Notes: generated by a model from the sequence alone, not told the origin. A stretch of DNA of 64,000 bases from Scytonema hofmannii PCC 7110 (GCF_000346485.2 NZ_KQ976354.1:3165421-3229420); one strand, 5' to 3'; numbered from the stretch's first letter, positions 17,357 through 29,474 are shown. Numbers and translations are program-made.

Positions 17357-17726
17357 TATCCAATTGTCTGATGCTCACGTCTTTGGAGATGAATGATGAG
17401 TTGTCTGTGTTTTATCCGGTACTTCTATATTTGGTTTCGTTTTTTGCGCTACAAGTTTTATCCCTGGACTACCTTAGCGACCACGCCGCTTAACCTGTTG
17501 ATGGTGTCAGGTATTCAGCGCACCCACACCAAAATTCGCTATCTGAGCGCAATGAGCAAAATTGACTTTGCAAGTGTTTACGGATTGCTGAACGATTTGA
17601 TTTGGTAAACAGGCAATTCCTATGAGTTGGTGAGGACATTATCCTTGCTAGTGATGAGGAATTCCTGTAATTGATGAATCCTGCTTACTTAATTTAGTTC
17701 TTCTTAATTCTCTGGAAATTTTTATC
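17357..17726 (+). other. Coding debris between the P450 stump and coq4
   Basis: Short frames in all three phases have protein-like runs, for example MVSGIQRTHTKIRYLSAMSK around 17501, DELSVFYPVLLYLVSFF around 17390 and EDIILASDEEFL around 17626. This suggests fragments of one or two broken genes that I cannot identify. The 71-codon frame at 17393-17608 is not convincing as a gene. Confidence 0.4.
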
Positions 17727-18431
17727 ATGAAACTAATGAATATGTTTAAGGCTAATCAACCTTCAGACGCTGAAATTCAACAGCAAAATCATTTCCAAAT
17801 GCTGCTGATTTTCAAGTCTTTTTTTGCTATGCTGGTTGGTGAAGAAAGCCTGCAATCAGTGGGTGAGATGTCTTCCGCTTTGGTTGAAACACGTGCGTTT
17901 GATTTAGCTGCACAGCATCTGAAGCGCAATTCTGACTGCGCTGCACTCATTCGCGATCGCTATATTCCCCCTGCTCACAACCTTGACAAATTACTTACTT
18001 ATCCTCAAAATTCCTTAGGCTATATCTATGCTGCAACAATGAAAAAAGCAGGATTAGACCATAACTTACATATCGGTATGACCGCTGTATCAGATGCTCA
18101 GTATGTGGAATTACGACTGAGCCAAACCCACGATATCTGGCATATTGTGACTGGATTTGATACATCAGCGATTGGTGAAATTGGCTTGCAGGCGTTTCAC
18201 CTACCTCAATTTCCTTATCCCTTAGCAACGATGTTGGTTGCGAATAGTTTGATGTCTAGTACACTACTAGCTCCTGAAGAGTTATCTCAATTGCTAGAAG
18301 CGATCGCACAGGGATGGCAAATGGGCAAAACAGCCAAGCCCTTGTTTGCTCAAAAATGGGAAGAGGTATGGGATAAGCCCCTCGCGCAATGGCAAGCGGA
18401 GGTAAACATTCAACCTATCCAGAATCGGTAA
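17727..18431 (+). CDS. Coq4-family protein
   Basis: A 234-aa protein of the Coq4 family. In mitochondria Coq4 carries out oxidative decarboxylation in ubiquinone synthesis; bacterial relatives are often found near P450s, desaturases and TetR genes and are little studied. The zinc-binding HDxxHx11E motif is intact: HDIWHIVTGFDTSAIGE at about residues 131-147, and the flanking helix GEIGLQAFHLPQFPYP fits. Cyanobacteria lack ubiquinone, so the substrate here is open; a quinone or polyketide-like ring is conceivable. It sits between the P450 stump and the cyclopropane synthase, which reads convergently. Confidence 0.88.
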   Translation: MKLMNMFKANQPSDAEIQQQNHFQMLLIFKSFFAMLVGEESLQSVGEMSSALVETRAFDLAAQHLKRNSDCAALIRDRYIPPAHNLDKLLTYPQNSLGYIYAATMKKAGLDHNLHIGMTAVSDAQYVELRLSQTHDIWHIVTGFDTSAIGEIGLQAFHLPQFPYPLATMLVANSLMSSTLLAPEELSQLLEAIAQGWQMGKTAKPLFAQKWEEVWDKPLAQWQAEVNIQPIQNR

Positions 18432-18527
18432 TTTTTAACGAACCAAAAACTAGGGATCGCCCAAACACCTATTCTTCGATCCCTTTATATTTGCTCATGT
18501 TTTCCTGCATTTTCAGGGAAAGTTGGC

Positions 18528-18649
18528 AAACGGTTTTCACCGTAAAATTCTATCGGGAAAACTGTTGTGTTAAACCTCACAAAAGTAGCAGAAATGAAAC
18601 CCATCAAAGCCAATCCAAGCAAACTGTATGAAAGAATTTCATCACTATT
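18528..18649 (-). pseudogene. 122-bp fragment of a CP43-like antenna gene
   Basis: This stretch matches 21645-21766, inside the antenna gene at 21551, with about six mismatches in 122 bp and in the same orientation. Translated on the minus strand it gives [19 protein letters not shown]-like sequence. It has no start and ends abruptly at both sides. With the intact copy it forms a pair of direct repeats bracketing the lipid genes. Confidence 0.88.
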
Positions 18650-18663
18650 TCATTGTTTTTCTC

Positions 18664-20821
<2,158 letters not shown>

Positions 20822-20924
20822 ATTGTTTTTGTTTCGATAACTGAGTGGATTGCGGTTGAAATTCTGTCCACTCTTTGACAGACCTGTTCGTAACAAATGA
20901 AACTGCGTAGCATAATTTGAGGAG

Positions 20925-21090
20925 ATGCCACGTAAACGATTCCTGCAATCAATTCAGCTTTCTTGACATCGGGCATAGCACTATATCGCCGCTCGAATTC
21001 AGGACGAGTGAGGCGAGCGCCACTTTCCAAAGATGGTATCCGCGAAGTAAAACTGGCTGGTGTCGTTGTTTGGGAGGGATGGTTGACCAT
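20925..21090 (-). pseudogene. N-terminal fragment of a Uma2-family gene
   Basis: From ATG 21090 the frame reads MVNHPSQTTTPASFTSRIPS and then GARLTRPEFERRYSAMPDVK and KAELIAGIVYVASP, the conserved N-terminus of Uma2 (DUF820) proteins. The PD-(D/E)XK core that should follow is missing; the sequence changes about 100 bp before the desaturase start. It is a truncated remnant. Confidence 0.75.
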
Positions 21091-21163
21091 AGTCGCGGTT
21101 ATTTTTGCTGACAAGCTCCCATTGTATCGTGTAGATGGAGCGAGCCGATAAGTTTGGGGCTGA

Positions 21164-21454
21164 TTAACCTCTAAAACTTGGTAATGACGCCTTTCGTCTG
21201 CCTTTTTGGGTAGCATTACAGGAAGTCGTTTTCACCTCAAAGTCGATACAGCCGAGCGCTTCCGGCGAGCAAGCTTTCTGAGGATGCACCGTACATTTTA
21301 ATCGATAGTCATTGGTGAAATACTCACAACCTGCACAAGGAATTTGATGCAACATCTTGACATAATTTGTCCCTTTGCTCAAAGTTCGCCACACACTGCA
21401 AATCATGAAAAGTAAAATTGCCCAAGCAAAAAAGGCACAAAAGATTGTAGTCAC
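21164..21454 (-). CDS. Small membrane protein with cysteine cluster
   Basis: A 96-aa protein with one N-terminal helix (IFCAFFAWAILLFMICSVW) and a cysteine-containing soluble part, HQIPCAGCEYFTNDYRLKCT followed by VHPQKACSPEALGCIDFE. The pattern CAxCxYFT-DYRLKCTVHP recurs in small cyanobacterial proteins of unknown function. Five or more cysteines suggest metal binding or disulphides. The last 20 or so residues after DFEVKTT look unrelated and may result from a changed 3' end. It lies about 100 bp upstream of nothing on its strand except the Uma2 fragment. Confidence 0.65.
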   Translation of the reverse strand: MTTIFCAFFAWAILLFMICSVWRTLSKGTNYVKMLHQIPCAGCEYFTNDYRLKCTVHPQKACSPEALGCIDFEVKTTSCNATQKGRRKASLPSFRG

Positions 21455-21550
21455 GATTATTTATCCTCATCTTTCAAAAAAAGTGCCTGCAGCCAACTGC
21501 TTTTAACTACAGGCATGAGATAATACTTAGCTAATGTTGAATGAACTCAA

Positions 21551-22519
21551 TTAAGGGTTAACCTCTTGACGCGATCGCCAAAAGTGCCAGATGAAACCCA
21601 AGAAAGCCAATGCACCCAAGAAGAACTGGATATCTGCCATTACCAAACGGTTTTCACCGTAAAATTCTATTGGGAAAACTGTTGTGTTAACCCCCACAAA
21701 AGCAGCAGAAATAAAACTCATCAAAGCCAATCCAAGCAAACTGTATGAAAGAATTTCATCACTATTGTCGATGGGGAAAATTTTTCGTACCCAACTAAAA
21801 GGCTGCACAACAATGTGCCATATGCCCCCTGCAACTAGGATTAACCCCACCCAAATGTGACCGCCAATCGCATCTTCTAAATTATCAACACTTGCCATTC
21901 CTAAAAGAGTCCAACTACCATCTTTCATGCCAATCAAATAACCAAAGATGGTTGCGGGGTCTAGAGTAGGATTACTAATCAGACGGACATCCCCCAAGTG
22001 AGTGTCATAAATTCCCCCAAAAAACATTGCTTTTAGAACGAGCAAAAAAGCACCAAAACCAAGAACAATTAAGTGATGTCCTAAGATTAAACTCAACTTT
22101 TTGGAATCGTTCCATTCATAATGGAATTTTGCAGCCCTTCCGCCAATATTATACAAAAGTGCCGAACCTCGAAAAACATGAAAAAGCCCTCCTGCGCCTA
22201 AAACAGCAGACGCAACCAAGTGCAAAATCCCAATGACAAAATAGGGATAAGTATCAACAACTTCCCCCCTGAAACCTACACCCCATCCCAGGGTTGCTAA
22301 ATGGGGTAACAAAATGAGTCCCTGCTCGTACATTGGTACATTAGGGATAAATCGTGTCACTTCAGAGACGGTTATTGCACCCGCCCAAAACATAATCAAA
22401 CCTGCGTGAGCAATATGAGCACCTAAAAGTTGTCCGGACAAATCAACGAGACGAGCATTGCCAACCAACCAAGGCAGATCGGTGTTTGCAGCGAAGGTTT
22501 TATCAGTAGAAATTGTCAC
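21551..22519 (-). CDS. CP43-like chlorophyll-binding antenna protein (IsiA/Pcb family)
   Basis: A six-helix chlorophyll-a antenna protein related to IsiA/CP43, 322 aa if started at GTG 22519 (preceded by AAAGGGTG; the frame is open to a TTG at 22543). Family sequences: [92 protein letters not shown]. It is shorter than IsiA in the last lumenal loop ([20 protein letters not shown]), which sets it apart from the neighbour at 22593. It follows that gene by 50 bp in the same direction. It probably binds chlorophyll around photosystem I under iron or light stress; the exact partner is inferred. Confidence 0.93.
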   Translation of the reverse strand: MTISTDKTFAANTDLPWLVGNARLVDLSGQLLGAHIAHAGLIMFWAGAITVSEVTRFIPNVPMYEQGLILLPHLATLGWGVGFRGEVVDTYPYFVIGILHLVASAVLGAGGLFHVFRGSALLYNIGGRAAKFHYEWNDSKKLSLILGHHLIVLGFGAFLLVLKAMFFGGIYDTHLGDVRLISNPTLDPATIFGYLIGMKDGSWTLLGMASVDNLEDAIGGHIWVGLILVAGGIWHIVVQPFSWVRKIFPIDNSDEILSYSLLGLALMSFISAAFVGVNTTVFPIEFYGENRLVMADIQFFLGALAFLGFIWHFWRSRQEVNP

Positions 22520-22592
22520 AGTTAAACACCCTTTCGTTATCAAGAGGGAAAAAAGGTAGTGAATTCGGGGGACATATCCCCCAAATTCCTAT

Positions 22593-23627
22593 TTACGACT
22601 CGCCACTGATGGCATTGAGTGACCTTTCTACTTGCTTAAAGTCAACGCCAATAGCTCGTAGTGCATGCCACAAATGACCTTGCAGGAAGAAAAAAGCCAA
22701 GAAGAAGTGGGCATTTGCCAACCAAGCTCTAGACGTATGCTCTGCTAAGGGTAATTTGATGGTGTCAGCAAAATACGGAGAAACTCCGAATTTGAGTTCT
22801 AAGATAGGTCCGTAAAATTCCACAGGATAGGCTAAGGTGTTAACCGCACAGAAGTAGGCAGCTACAAACCCGGCTAAAGCGATCGCACCCAAAGAATAGG
22901 ACAGAATTGCTTCACCAGAGAAAATCAAAATCTTCTTAGCCCAAGGCAAAGGTTCTGTCAGAATATGCCAGACACCTCCAGCAATCAGAAACAAGCCTAC
23001 ATAAATATGACCACCAACTAAATCTTCCAAGTTGTTAACACTAGCAAAATGAGTTTGATAGCCGTAGATGGTGAATGGGTTGAGGGTGGGATTAGTGACT
23101 ACTCGAACAGCGTGAATTGTTGAATCGTAAAGCCCGCCCCAAAACATAGCTTTCGCGACAAGCAATAAGGCACCTACTCCTAAGAAAAGGAGGTGATGTC
23201 CTAAGATAAAGCTAAGTTTTTTTGGCTCGTCCCATTCAAAGTGAAATTTACGAGCCTGTCCTCTTGCATCTCTCAAGCTTTTTGGACTTTTGAATGTATG
23301 GAATAGCGCTCCTGCACCAAGGACGGCAGACGAGATCAAATGTAAAGCTCCAATCACAAAATAGGGATAAGTATTTACAATCTCACCCCCTGCTCCCACG
23401 CCAAAGCCTAAAGTGGCTAAGTGGGGTAGCAAAATCAGCCCTTGTTCTCCCATTGGAATTTCAGGCTTGTAACGAGAAATTTCAAACCAGGTAAAAGCCC
23501 CAGCCCACAAAGTCGTCAGTGCTGCTTGCGCGATATGAGCGCCAAGAAATAAACCGGAGAGATTGGCAAAGCGAGCGTTTCCTGCCCACCAATCGTATTT
23601 AATACTGGAATCACCGTATGTCTGCAT
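22593..23627 (-). CDS. CP43-like chlorophyll-binding antenna protein (IsiA/Pcb family)
   Basis: A 344-aa member of the same antenna family with ribosome site AAGGAGG upstream of ATG 23627. The N-terminus reads [20 protein letters not shown]; further on [40 protein letters not shown] and [20 protein letters not shown]. The C-terminus has the longer IsiA-type loop and ends [20 protein letters not shown] plus [16 protein letters not shown]. Helices and His residues that ligate chlorophyll are conserved. It is the first gene of a two-antenna unit separated from the isiA-isiB unit by Uma2 genes and repeats. A role as photosystem I accessory antenna is the family expectation. Confidence 0.94.
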   Translation of the reverse strand: MQTYGDSSIKYDWWAGNARFANLSGLFLGAHIAQAALTTLWAGAFTWFEISRYKPEIPMGEQGLILLPHLATLGFGVGAGGEIVNTYPYFVIGALHLISSAVLGAGALFHTFKSPKSLRDARGQARKFHFEWDEPKKLSFILGHHLLFLGVGALLLVAKAMFWGGLYDSTIHAVRVVTNPTLNPFTIYGYQTHFASVNNLEDLVGGHIYVGLFLIAGGVWHILTEPLPWAKKILIFSGEAILSYSLGAIALAGFVAAYFCAVNTLAYPVEFYGPILELKFGVSPYFADTIKLPLAEHTSRAWLANAHFFLAFFFLQGHLWHALRAIGVDFKQVERSLNAISGES

Positions 23628-23756
23628 TTTGTAGCTTTTGCCTCCTTAGTCAAGACTATATACATGGAAGGAAATCATTCCTAGATCTGCGTTCTAGGAA
23701 TGAGCAGATGCATGGATGAGAGTAACAAAAAATCTAAATGTTGCGGTACTGTTCTA

Positions 23757-23861
23757 ATATCATGTTCGGCTAATGACTTATAAAATCATTAGCTTGTAGT
23801 TGCGCTTTAGCGCTAAAACGCAACTACAAACGTAGTATCAGTACTTATCCGAACATGATAT
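23757..23861. repeat. Nested palindromic element
   Basis: Outer inverted repeat ATATCATGTTCGG (23757-23769) and CCGAACATGATAT (23849-23861) enclose an inner palindrome, GTAGTTGCG (23796) with CGCAACTAC (23819). The inner palindrome and its left flank recur at 53949-53980. A dispersed, probably non-autonomous element. Confidence 0.75.
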
Positions 23862-23956
23862 AAATTGTTAACTAACAAGAGATTCTTAGTTTTCTAACAG
23901 TTTTGCGTCTCCGTATGTTCCCAAGTCGTTTCTCCAAAGACACGTTGTCAGCATTC

Positions 23957-24093
23957 TTTTACAGCGATTTTCAGATTAATAGAACACATGGAGTGGGGTG
24001 GGCGTCCTCGCCCGCTCTCTCGTCTAGAAAGGGCGGGGACGCTCGTACCACAAGAGCATAGTGTGGTTCTAGACCTTGAAAACTGCTGTAAAA
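23957..24093. mobile_element. MITE-like element, copy B
   Basis: Ends TTTTACAGCGATTTTCA and TTGAAAACTGCTGTAAAA form an inverted repeat that matches the ends of copy A at 13769, including GAACACA/TGTGGTTC further in. The core is different: GGGCGTCCTCGCCCGC with its near complement, a palindrome that also recurs at 39455-39545. It lies in the 730-bp gap between the antenna gene and the first Uma2 gene. Confidence 0.75.
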
Positions 24094-24357
24094 CGGGGTA
24101 ACTGTAAAGAGTACAGCTAAGCAACGGGAATTGCATAGATGCCTTACAAAAACCCTTTTACACCTTTTTAGAGAGCGGTGGATAATCTCTTGAGTTTATT
24201 CAAACACTAATGAAAATAGTTATCAACTAATTTAGGTAAAATAATAAAGTAGGCAGCTTAATGCCATGCAAGATCCTTGACTTCTTTGAGGAGATTGCTG
24301 GCGATTCCAGGGTATAGCAACGATAAAATAACAACAAATAGACCAAAGGGAGTGTAT

Positions 24358-25194
24358 ATGGCAACCCAACTCGGTGAAACCAAATTAGTCAATGAACTGG
24401 TAATATCGTGGGAAGCGTTGCCCAAGGATTTTCAATTAGAGGATGAACCAGTGGAAAATACAGGTCAGCCGCTCTTGGCTGGTGCGTTGCGTGAAAGTTT
24501 AGAAATCAGTGGTTTCATCCAACCTCAGATGCTGATGGCTTCCAATTTTGGTCTGTGTGCCACAGTAAACGGACAAGTGATTGTGAAAGCACCAGATTGG
24601 GTTTATGTTCCCTCAGTCAATCAAGTCATAGGAGAGCGCAGAAGCTACACACCCAATTTAGAAGGGGATGTACCTGCGGTGGTGATGGAATTTTTATCTG
24701 AGACTCAGGGGGAAGAATATTCAGTAAAGAGAACCTATCCGCCGGGAAAATGGTTTTTTTACGAGCAAATTTTACAGGTTCCGGTGTATGTAATTTTTGA
24801 CCCAGATGGCGGGTTGTTGGAATTTTATCAACTGGAAAATAGACGCTACGAATTGAAGCAACCAGATGAAAATGGTCGTCATTGGATTGATTCAGTCGGT
24901 TTATATTTAGGAACATGGCAAGGCACAAAAGAAGCCAGAACAGGTTATTGGTTGCGCTGGTGGGAGGGGACAGGAAATTTGTTACCTTGGGCAGTGGAAG
25001 TGATTGAACAAGAACGTCAACGCGCCGAACAAGAACAGCAACGCGCTGAACAAGAACGTCAACGCGCTGAACAAGAACAGCAACGCGCTGAACAAGAACA
25101 TCAACGCGCCGAACAAGAACGTCAGCAAAAAGAACGGCTGATCGCTTATTTGCAATCTCAAGGCATTGACCCGAATAATTTGCCCACAGACTAA
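24358..25194 (+). CDS. Uma2-family (DUF820) endonuclease-fold protein, long coiled-coil tail
   Basis: Uma2 proteins have a PD-(D/E)XK nuclease fold, are hugely expanded in cyanobacteria, and are of unknown role. The start is ATG 24358 (MATQLGETKLVNELVISWEA) with GGGAG eight nt upstream. Core: VIVKAPDWVYVPS, VPAVVMEFLSETQGEEYSVK, YPPGKWFFYEQILQVPVYVI and FDPDGGLLEFYQLENRRYEL. The segment about residues 217-262 is a tandem RAEQEQQ/RAEQERQ coiled coil encoded by a repeated 21-bp unit; six blocks are visible. The gene is duplicated directly downstream (25371). Length 278 aa. Confidence 0.88.
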   Translation: MATQLGETKLVNELVISWEALPKDFQLEDEPVENTGQPLLAGALRESLEISGFIQPQMLMASNFGLCATVNGQVIVKAPDWVYVPSVNQVIGERRSYTPNLEGDVPAVVMEFLSETQGEEYSVKRTYPPGKWFFYEQILQVPVYVIFDPDGGLLEFYQLENRRYELKQPDENGRHWIDSVGLYLGTWQGTKEARTGYWLRWWEGTGNLLPWAVEVIEQERQRAEQEQQRAEQERQRAEQEQQRAEQEHQRAEQERQQKERLIAYLQSQGIDPNNLPTD

Positions 25195-25370
25195 GGAGCA
25201 ATGCGAAACTCAAGAATAAATTAGCTCAAAAACTTAGACAGTTTCGGTAACAATGGAAATTGCCAGATGGTTTCAAGGCAGAAATCACTAGCCCAAACTG
25301 TTGGCTAATGGCGATCGCATCAAGAGGTGGCAACGATAAAATAACAACAAATAAACCAAAGGGAGTGTTT

Positions 25371-26123
25371 ATGGTGACCCAACTTGGTGAAACCAAATTA
25401 GTCAATGAACTGGTAATATCGTGGGAAGTGTTGCCTAAGGATTTTCAATTAGAGGATGAACCAGTGGAAAATACAGGTCAGCCGCTCTTGGCTGGTGCGT
25501 TGCGTGAAAGTTTAGAAATCAGTGGTTTCATCCAACCTCAGATGCTGATGGCTTCCAATTTTGGTCTGTGTGCCACAGTGAACGGGCAAGTGATTGTGAA
25601 AGCACCAGATTGGGTTTATGTTCCCTTTGTCAATCAAGTGATAGGAGAACGCAGAAGCTACACACCCAATTTAGAAGGGGATGTACCTGCGGTGGTGATA
25701 GAATTTTTATCGGAAACTCAGGGGGAAGAATATTCGGTAAAGCGAACCTATCCGCCGGGAAAATGGTTTTTTTACGAGCAAATTTTGCAGGTTCCGGTGT
25801 ATGTGATTTTTGACCCAGATGGTGGGCTGTTGGAATATTATCAACTGGAAAATAGACGCTACGAATTGAAGCAACCAGATGAAAATGGTCGTCATTGGAT
25901 TGATTCAGTCGGTTTATATTTGGGGACGTGGCAAGGAACAAAAGAAGCCAGAACAGGTTATTGGTTGCGATGGTGGGAGCGGACAGAAAATTTGTTACCT
26001 TGGGCAGTGGAAGTAATTGAACAAGAACGCCAACGCGCCGAACAAGAACGTCAGCAAAAAGAACGGCTAATCGCTTATTTGCAATCTCAAGGTATCGATC
26101 CGAATAATTTGCCCACAGACTAA
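25371..26123 (+). CDS. Uma2-family (DUF820) endonuclease-fold protein, short tail
   Basis: A tandem duplicate of the preceding gene with nearly the same protein sequence (250 aa), starting at ATG 25371 (MVTQLGETKLVNELV) with the same GGGAGTGT ribosome region. The duplication includes about 45 bp upstream (CAACGATAAAATAACAACAA). The only large difference is the coiled-coil tail, where most RAEQ blocks are absent and only QERQRAEQERQQKERLIAYL remains. The conserved C-terminus YLQSQGIDPNNLPTD ends both. The length change fits slippage within the 21-bp repeats. Confidence 0.88.
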   Translation: MVTQLGETKLVNELVISWEVLPKDFQLEDEPVENTGQPLLAGALRESLEISGFIQPQMLMASNFGLCATVNGQVIVKAPDWVYVPFVNQVIGERRSYTPNLEGDVPAVVIEFLSETQGEEYSVKRTYPPGKWFFYEQILQVPVYVIFDPDGGLLEYYQLENRRYELKQPDENGRHWIDSVGLYLGTWQGTKEARTGYWLRWWERTENLLPWAVEVIEQERQRAEQERQQKERLIAYLQSQGIDPNNLPTD

Positions 26124-26161
26124 ACATCATTCAAATCCCCTACTTTTAAGTACGGGGATTA

Positions 26162-26190
26162 ACTGGTCACTGGTTACTGGTCACTGGTCA
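26162..26190. repeat. STRR heptamer array (ACTGGTC)4
   Basis: Four copies of ACTGGTC/ACTGGTT downstream of the second Uma2 gene. Same unit as at 6599. Confidence 0.85.
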
Positions 26191-26350
26191 AAAACTGGCG
26201 CTGTGTTGTGGCACATTCTCAGGCTCATTCCCCAGACAACTCGGCAAAGGCTTTGACACTCACTCACCTAAAGGTTATTACTGAGTACACTTGTCTTAAC
26301 GGAATAGTATCGCTTAGGCTGCTGTCACCCACAACGCTCGCTATGAAAAT

Positions 26351-26404
26351 CCCTCTTCCCTACTCCCTACTCCCCACTCCCGACTCTCTACTCCCTACTC
26401 CCTG
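26351..26404. repeat. Heptamer array (TACTCCC)n
   Basis: About seven imperfect copies of TACTCCC with variants (CCACTCC, GACTCTC). The right end lies inside the hydrolase gene at 26388 and supplies its last codons and stop. The mirror unit (GGGAGTA) occurs at 62040. Confidence 0.85.
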
Positions 26405-27146
26405 TTTTCAGGGTAGTACAAACTGAATTTGATAGGTGTAAAGATTTCCAGAAGTGAAGAACTTGCTCTGCTACAAGCTGAGGTTGAAAGAAATGAAAGA
26501 AATGCTTCCCAAATGGGCATTTCCACAAGCGATCGCCCTCTTTCAAATAAGGTTGCCATCCGCATAGATCGTCAGTTTCTATAATGATGTCGTCTAAACT
26601 CCCACAGACCATTAAAGGAACTGGAACTGAACTTGGAGGTAAACTAAGTCTTTGAAATAGCGAGTGGGGTGAAAGTGAGGAATTCAAATCTTGCCTTAGG
26701 ATTTTTGTTAGACGTTTATTGGTATCTTCTGTGTGGTAACCAAACAAATTATAAGCCATCGCTCTAAGAATTTGCTGGCGACTAGAAAATGGGCGATGAG
26801 CATAGTAATGTACTTGCCAATCAACAGCAACATCAACACCCACAGCTAATAGAGTAAGAGATTTTACTTTTTCAGGATATTGACGCGCATAAAGTAGTCC
26901 TAGCAATCCTCCCGTACTATGACCAATAAGATGTACGGGTTGAGTGCAGGATTGGAGATAATCATGCAACAACAGCACTGCAAATGAAAGTGGACTTGCT
27001 TCGTCTTGAGTTTGAGAGTAATCCCAACTAGCAATTGTCATTTGATGTGACAAATAAGATAGCAGTGGCTGAGAAAAGCATTGCAAACTAGGACTTGTAT
27101 TTAACCAAACGACATCTGGCGATTGAAACATTAAATTTGCCTGCAA
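26388..27146 (-). CDS. Alpha/beta hydrolase next to isiB (IsiC-like)
   Basis: A 252-aa alpha/beta hydrolase. The nucleophile elbow is LIGHSTGGLLGLLYARQYPE with Ser at about residue 77, the general structure continues with MVCGSLDDIIIETDDLCGW (acid) and KCPFGKHFFHFFQPQLVAEQ (catalytic His near residue 226). It lies 95 bp after isiB in the same direction, where iron-stress operons of other cyanobacteria carry an esterase-like third gene (isiC). A function in the iron-stress response is inferred from this position; the substrate is unknown. Its last residues GSRE and the stop are encoded by the heptamer array. Confidence 0.85.
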   Translation of the reverse strand: MQANLMFQSPDVVWLNTSPSLQCFSQPLLSYLSHQMTIASWDYSQTQDEASPLSFAVLLLHDYLQSCTQPVHLIGHSTGGLLGLLYARQYPEKVKSLTLLAVGVDVAVDWQVHYYAHRPFSSRQQILRAMAYNLFGYHTEDTNKRLTKILRQDLNSSLSPHSLFQRLSLPPSSVPVPLMVCGSLDDIIIETDDLCGWQPYLKEGDRLWKCPFGKHFFHFFQPQLVAEQVLHFWKSLHLSNSVCTTLKTGSRE

Positions 27147-27165
27147 GTAAATTATTACAAGGATT

Positions 27166-27241
27166 GTTAGTAGTTAGTCGTTAGTTGTTGGTTGCTAGTT
27201 ATTCCACTAACCAATAACCACTAACTACTAACCACTAACCA
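27166..27241. repeat. Heptamer array (GTTAGTA/TAACCAC)n forming an inverted repeat
   Basis: Units GTTAGTA, GTTAGTC, GTTAGTT, GTTGGTT lead into AACCAATAACCACTAAC and ACTAACC units, so the array can fold back on itself. It occupies the gap between isiB and the hydrolase gene and could act as an RNA-stabilising or terminating structure. Confidence 0.75.
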
Positions 27242-27754
27242 TTACATACCAAACTCTTTTTTCAGTTGACCTACCCAATCTTTAATACGCTGGTCTGTCA
27301 TGTTAGACTGGTTATCCTCATCAAGAGACAAACCGACAAATTTACCGTTTCGCAATGCTTTTGATTCATTGAAGTCATAGCCTTCGACAGACCAATATCC
27401 AACGGTAGTTCCACCACGTTCAGTAATTTTCTCTTCCAAAATACCTATTGCATCCTGAAAGTTATCGGCATACCCAATTTGATCGCCTGTTCCAAAATAT
27501 GCTACTTTCTTACCACTGAAATCAATGTTATCTAACTGGGGAAAGTAACCTTCCCAATCACTTTGTAGTTCACCTATATCCCAAGTCGGACACCCGATGA
27601 TTATGTATTGATATTCTTCAAACTCACTATCTTCTGTATCTGCAATGTTATGTACTGTGACAACACTTTTCCCACCAAATTCTTTCTGAATTGTTTCTGC
27701 TACATATTCAGTTTTACCTGTTGTAGAGCCAACAAATAGACCAATCTTTGACAT
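27242..27754 (-). CDS. isiB: Flavodoxin
   Basis: A 170-aa long-chain flavodoxin that replaces ferredoxin as electron carrier from photosystem I under iron limitation. The FMN phosphate loop is LFVGSTTGKTEYVAE (residues 6-20); the aromatic FMN region PTWDIGELQSDW and YFGTGDQIGYADNFQDAI are canonical. The ribosome site GGGAG lies seven nt upstream of ATG 27754. It lies 148 bp downstream of the IsiA-PsaL gene, in the standard isiA-isiB order, and is expected to be co-transcribed with it. Confidence 0.97.
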   Translation of the reverse strand: MSKIGLFVGSTTGKTEYVAETIQKEFGGKSVVTVHNIADTEDSEFEEYQYIIIGCPTWDIGELQSDWEGYFPQLDNIDFSGKKVAYFGTGDQIGYADNFQDAIGILEEKITERGGTTVGYWSVEGYDFNESKALRNGKFVGLSLDEDNQSNMTDQRIKDWVGQLKKEFGM

Positions 27755-27901
27755 AAATTGCTCCCAGATAACATGAAATGAAAATTTATAAAGACATACG
27801 TTGCGTCTTCAATCAAATTGATGCATCGCCCAGATGTTGCCGAATCTGTTCTGGAAGAACAGATTCGGTCAAAGCAGAGCTTAGTTGGGCAACAGAGCAC
27901 G

Positions 27902-29401
27902 CTACGCGATCGCAGTTAAAACATTCAGGCTATTCAACACGAGATAGACGAAGATAGCTCCACCAATTCCACCAATCAAAAAGCCTGCGGTAAATTGACT
28001 CCATCCTTGAGTAGTTTGAAGAGCCTCTGGCATACTCGGAACTGTTTTCACTGAAGTGAATTGCGAGGCTGTTTGCATTTGCTCTTGATAAGAAGCAGTA
28101 CCGTAAATCGATAAGCCAATAGTCAAAATCACAATCAGACCACATGCAGCTAACAAACCTATTAAATTAGCCGCCTCTGAATCCCGCAGTGGACCTAACT
28201 TTGCAAAAGGACCAATCAACCAGTAACCATGAGCCATACCAATTTCCAGCCCTCTTGATAGAGAAGACAATCCAGAACGGTAAATTGGCAAATTCTTCAG
28301 AAAATTCAAGGTTAAGTCAGAAGAATTGACTGGGGTTGCGAGATTGCCATCTTCAGGATTACCAGCGGGCTGAATCATATCACCATTTTGAAAATCAAAG
28401 CCTGCTTCTACTGCTCTTGCGTGAATGGCATGCCAAATATGACCGAAGAGGAACAATACTCCAAAAACAAAGTGGAACACTGCTAACCAACCACGAGGTG
28501 AGACATGGCCAGTTGAAGTGTCTAAAATTTTAAGTGAACCATAAAAAACTTCAGGATAGACCGTGTTGTTAACACTGATAAAATAAGCAGCCAAAAAAGC
28601 CATATATGCCACAGCACCAATGCTGTAGGATAAATAAGCTTCTCCTGAGAATAGGAGAATTTTTTGCGCCCAATCAAAGGGTTTGGTCAAAATGTGGAAG
28701 ATACCGCCACTTATCAAGATTAAACTAACCCAAATGTGACCGCCAACCACATCTTCTAAGTTATTAACAGCTGCCATTCCTTCCGATCCCCAAGCACCAA
28801 AAAGGTAGCCAAAAATTTTAAATGGATTCAATGTTGGGTGAGCAATAACTCGCATATCCCCACCAACACCAGCCCCAGGATCGAAAAGCCCACCCCAAAA
28901 CATTGCTTTGGCAACTAGAAGTAAAGCACCGACGCCCAGCAATGTCAGGTGAATCCCTAAAATTGTGGTCATTTTGTCCTTGTCTTTCCAGTCGTAGCCA
29001 AAGAAGCCAGCAAAGGTAGGATTATCTTGTAGCACTTCTGGTCCCAGCAGAGAATGATAAATTCCACCAGCACCTAGAACTGCTGAAGAGATAAGATGCA
29101 TTACCCCAATAACTAGATAGGGATAGGTGTCTACAATCTGTCCGCTAGCCCCTACGCCTAAGCCTAATGTTGCTAAATGGGGTAACAAGATGAATCCTTG
29201 TTCGTACATTGGGAGGTCAGGATTATAACGAGACAACTCAAATAGTGTCATTGCTCCTGCCCACAACACTATTAAACCTGCATGAGCTACATGAGCACCT
29301 AATAATTTACCAGATAAGTTGACTAAGCGAAAATTGCCAGCCCACCAACCAACATTCGGTATTATTTCCTTGTAGGGGCTGTCAGCAGTTACTGCTGTCA
29401 T
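27902..29401 (-). CDS. IsiA-like antenna protein fused to a PsaL-like domain
   Basis: A 499-aa protein. Residues 1-340 are a complete six-helix IsiA/CP43-type antenna ([76 protein letters not shown]). Residues about 355-499 match PsaL, the subunit that joins photosystem I monomers into trimers: [40 protein letters not shown] and three hydrophobic segments. Fused proteins of this type are known from some iron-stressed cyanobacteria (for example the IsiA4 type of Leptolyngbya JSC-1). The PsaL part could dock the antenna in the photosystem I ring. ATG 29401 has AAGGAG upstream. It lies 73 bp after isiA. Confidence 0.96.
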   Translation of the reverse strand: MTAVTADSPYKEIIPNVGWWAGNFRLVNLSGKLLGAHVAHAGLIVLWAGAMTLFELSRYNPDLPMYEQGFILLPHLATLGLGVGASGQIVDTYPYLVIGVMHLISSAVLGAGGIYHSLLGPEVLQDNPTFAGFFGYDWKDKDKMTTILGIHLTLLGVGALLLVAKAMFWGGLFDPGAGVGGDMRVIAHPTLNPFKIFGYLFGAWGSEGMAAVNNLEDVVGGHIWVSLILISGGIFHILTKPFDWAQKILLFSGEAYLSYSIGAVAYMAFLAAYFISVNNTVYPEVFYGSLKILDTSTGHVSPRGWLAVFHFVFGVLFLFGHIWHAIHARAVEAGFDFQNGDMIQPAGNPEDGNLATPVNSSDLTLNFLKNLPIYRSGLSSLSRGLEIGMAHGYWLIGPFAKLGPLRDSEAANLIGLLAACGLIVILTIGLSIYGTASYQEQMQTASQFTSVKTVPSMPEALQTTQGWSQFTAGFLIGGIGGAIFVYLVLNSLNVLTAIA

Positions 29402-29474
29402 TTGCTATTCTCCTTAAGAAACTTTTGCGTTACTTTAGTACTCAGAGTTGTGACTTTGACAATAAATTATGTCA

